A DNA stretch of 16,204 nucleotides from the NCBI GenBank assembly GCA_002291855.1, contig DBAW01000006.1, forward strand, positions 1-16,204, read 5' to 3'. The position numbers were made by a program, and so were the translations under genes. Of the stretch, positions 14,494 to 16,204 are shown piece by piece. Within the stretch, counting starts at the first letter, position 1, and each line of letters starts with the position of its first letter. Under the pieces are notes generated by a model. That model was not told the origin of the DNA. It was given only the letters and a program-made list of their open reading frames with translations, and ran no database searches. This DNA is from Sphingomonas sp. UBA1000. Lineage in GTDB: Bacteria; Pseudomonadota; Alphaproteobacteria; Sphingomonadales; Sphingomonadaceae.

Positions 14494-16029
14494 ATGCACC
14501 CCGCCCGCCATGCCCTGACCCAACCCGACAAACCGGCGCTGATCATGGCCGAGACCGGCGAAACGCTGAGCTTTGCCGAGCTTGACGCCCGTTCGAACCG
14601 CGCCGCCCAGCTTTACCGCGCGCGCGGCTGCCAGCGCGGCGATGTGATCGCGCTGTTTCTGGAAAACCATCTCCGCTATCTCGAACTCGCCTGGGGGGCG
14701 CAGCGCGCCGGGCTGTTCTTCGTCTGCATTTCGAGCAAGCTGACCGCGGCCGAGGTCGACTATATCCTCGCCGACAGCGGCGCGCGGCTGCTGATCACCC
14801 AGGCGAGCCTGGCGCGCACCGCCGGGGCGCTGACAGCCGCCGGGATTGACCGGCTGGTGCTCGACGGCGCGCTGACGGGCTTTGAGGATGCCGAGGCCGC
14901 ACTGGCGCTGATGCCGCCCGAGCCGATCGAGGATGAAAGCGCGGGCGTCGACATGCTCTATTCGTCCGGCACCACCGGCCGGCCCAAGGGGATCAAGGTC
15001 GCGCTGCCCGAGCCGCCCGAGATCGACGCGCCCAACACGCTGATGCTGCTGGCGCAGGGGCTGTACGGGATGAATGCCGACAGCATCTATCTGTGCCCCG
15101 CGCCGCTTTATCATGCCGCACCGCTCCGCTGGACGATGACCGCCCAGCGGCTGGGCGGGACCGCCGTGGTCATGGCCCATTTCGATCCCGAAGCCGCGCT
15201 CGCCGCGATCCAGCGCTACAAGGTCACGCATGGCCAGTTCGTGCCGACGCATTTCGTCCGCATGCTCAAACTGCCCGAAGCGGTGCGGCGCGGCTATGAC
15301 ACCTCGTCGCTCAAGGTCGCGTTCCATGCCGCCGCGCCCTGCCCGGTGCCGGTCAAGCAGGCGATGCTCGACTGGTGGGGACCGGTGATCCACGAATATT
15401 ATGCGGGGTCCGAAGGCAATGGCATGACCGCGATCGGCCCGGTCGACTGGCTGGCGCATCCGGGCTCGGTCGGGCGCGCGGTGCACGGCATCGCCCATAT
15501 CTGCGACGAGGACGGCAATGTGCTGCCGCCGCGCCAGACCGGCATGGTCTATTTCGAAAGCCCGACCAGCTTTGAATATCACAACGACCCCGAAAAGACC
15601 GCGCAGACGCGCAACCGCCATGGCTGGTCGACGCTGGGCGATGTCGGCTGGATGGACGAGGACGGGTTCCTCTATCTGACCGACCGGGCGAGCTTCATGA
15701 TCATTTCGGGCGGGGTGAACATCTATCCGCAGGAGATCGAGAACCATCTCGTCACCCACCCCTCGGTCGGCGATGTCGCGGTGATCGGCGGGCCGCATGA
15801 CGAAATGGGCGAAGAGGTGATCGCCGTGATCGAACCCGCGCCGGGGGTTGCGCCCGGGCCGGAGCTGGCTGAGGAGCTGACCCGCTTCTGCCGCGCCGCG
15901 CTGTCGGGGGTAAAGACGCCGCGCCGGTTCGACTTTGTCGACGAGCTGCCGCGGCACCCGACCGGCAAGCTCTACAAGCGGCTGCTGCGCGACCGCTATT
16001 GGGGCAAGCAGGACACCCGGATCGTCTGA
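14494..16029 (+). CDS. Acyl-CoA synthetase (AMP-forming, FadD3/FadD13-like)
   Basis: This 511-aa ANL-superfamily ligase activates a carboxylic acid with ATP to an acyl-adenylate and then to the CoA thioester. The P-loop motif YSSGTTGRPKG is at 156-166. The adenine-binding YYAGSEG is at 302-308. D383 in STLGDVGW and R398 in YLTDR bind the ribose and phosphates. The hinge is followed by GGVNIYPQEIE (406-416), and the adenylation lysine is K492 in PRHPTGKLYKR. The start at 14494 has GGAGAGAG about 8 nt upstream. It stands alone on the plus strand with its own leader. It is the probable entry enzyme of the pathway encoded in the window, the counterpart of LvaE if the 4-hydroxy acid hypothesis holds. 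The acyl chain specificity cannot be read from sequence. Confidence 0.93.
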   Translation: MHPARHALTQPDKPALIMAETGETLSFAELDARSNRAAQLYRARGCQRGDVIALFLENHLRYLELAWGAQRAGLFFVCISSKLTAAEVDYILADSGARLLITQASLARTAGALTAAGIDRLVLDGALTGFEDAEAALALMPPEPIEDESAGVDMLYSSGTTGRPKGIKVALPEPPEIDAPNTLMLLAQGLYGMNADSIYLCPAPLYHAAPLRWTMTAQRLGGTAVVMAHFDPEAALAAIQRYKVTHGQFVPTHFVRMLKLPEAVRRGYDTSSLKVAFHAAAPCPVPVKQAMLDWWGPVIHEYYAGSEGNGMTAIGPVDWLAHPGSVGRAVHGIAHICDEDGNVLPPRQTGMVYFESPTSFEYHNDPEKTAQTRNRHGWSTLGDVGWMDEDGFLYLTDRASFMIISGGVNIYPQEIENHLVTHPSVGDVAVIGGPHDEMGEEVIAVIEPAPGVAPGPELAEELTRFCRAALSGVKTPRRFDFVDELPRHPTGKLYKRLLRDRYWGKQDTRIV

Positions 16030-16070
16030 CGCGCAGCCGGACCGGGTCTGCCGGCCGCGCGCCCCGGATG

Positions 16071-16122
16071 AGAGCATTTTCAAGCCGGGTTGAATCGCCC
16101 GGCGACTTGGAACATGCGGCAA
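16071..16122 (+). repeat. Nested-hairpin intergenic repeat, copy B
   Basis: It matches 249-300 at 43 of 52 positions, same orientation. Inner stem GCCGGG (16084-16089)/CCCGGC (16098-16103) is kept. Outer stem GCATTTTC (16074-16081)/GAACATGC (16110-16117) has one mismatch. It lies 41 bases after the synthetase stop. Confidence 0.8.
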
Positions 16123-16134
16123 ATCAAAGGTCTA

Positions 16135-16169
16135 GAGCGGCCGATCCGATGCAATCGGATCGGCCGCTC
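16135..16169. terminator. Perfect 16-bp hairpin, likely terminator or part of the composite repeat
   Basis: GAGCGGCCGATCCGAT (16135-16150) is exactly complementary to 16154-16169 with a GCA loop. It follows copy B of the nested repeat and a CTAGAGC motif, the same motif that opens copy A at 247-253. It could end the synthetase transcript, although only three T occur soon after (CGGTTT). No coding frame could be confirmed in 16030-16204. Confidence 0.6.
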
Positions 16170-16204
16170 CGGTTTCCGCCGCTGCGCCGGCTTACCAGCT
16201 CAGG

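Noticed and set aside
364..16029. Steroid C/D-ring (HIP) degradation cluster, suggested by the FadD3-like synthetase and acyl-CoA dehydrogenases
   Set aside because: No IpdAB, EchA20-type hydrolase, thiolase or KstR2-like site was seen, so the specific assignment is not supported.
14461..16122. 553-codon minus-strand open frame opposite the acyl-CoA synthetase
   Set aside because: Antisense of a full set of ANL motifs; His/Arg/Asp-rich translation without homology.
16192..16204. Possible last codons of a minus-strand gene (reading Leu-Ser-Trp-stop), such as an outer-membrane receptor
   Set aside because: Only three or four codons are inside the window, which is too little to support a gene.

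Overview
The window is GC-rich (roughly two thirds G+C) and reads as a chromosomal segment of a sphingomonad-type alphaproteobacterium (order Sphingomonadales). This is inferred from base composition, protein style (Spinster-like MFS, GPH symporter, many SDRs, CoA-ester enzymes) and intergenic hairpin repeats. No rRNA, tRNA, CRISPR array, transposase or integrase was seen.

Layout. At the left edge (1-236, minus) is the 5' end of purH, a housekeeping purine gene. Bases 237-363 hold a nested-hairpin repeat. From 364 to 11179 runs a long minus-strand catabolic array. In transcription order it is: Spinster-like MFS transporter, SDR, GPH-family symporter, terminator-like hairpin, ACAD10/11-type acyl-CoA dehydrogenase, zinc alcohol dehydrogenase, APH/ACAD11-type kinase, two SDRs, and a bifunctional enoyl-CoA hydratase/3-hydroxyacyl-CoA dehydrogenase. 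Most neighbours overlap by 4 bases (ATGA/GTGA). A divergent control region (11180-11309) separates this array from a plus-strand pair, acyl-CoA dehydrogenase and SDR (11310-13277). A minus-strand pair of overlapping hotdog thioesterases follows (13369-14183). A 310-bp intergenic region with a perfect 34-bp inverted repeat comes next, then a plus-strand acyl-CoA synthetase (14494-16029). The right edge (16071-16169) carries a second, direct copy of the repeat found near base 250, plus a strong hairpin.

How the genes fit together. Two transporters could import a carboxylic acid or alicyclic substrate, and the synthetase would make its CoA thioester. Two acyl-CoA dehydrogenases, the hydratase/dehydrogenase fusion, four SDRs and the zinc ADH would carry out beta-oxidation-like and alcohol/ketone steps, with thioesterases releasing or recycling CoA. 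The most telling pair is the separate kinase (4089-5156) plus ACAD10/11-like dehydrogenase (6238-7536). Together with an SDR and a CoA ligase this matches the logic of the levulinate (Lva) pathway and of mammalian ACAD10/ACAD11, in which a 4-hydroxyacyl-CoA is phosphorylated and then isomerised into beta-oxidation. I therefore infer a catabolic island for a 4-hydroxy/4-oxo acid, a lactone or a compound yielding one. The actual substrate cannot be read from the sequence. No thiolase, ring hydroxylase or transcriptional regulator is present in the window.
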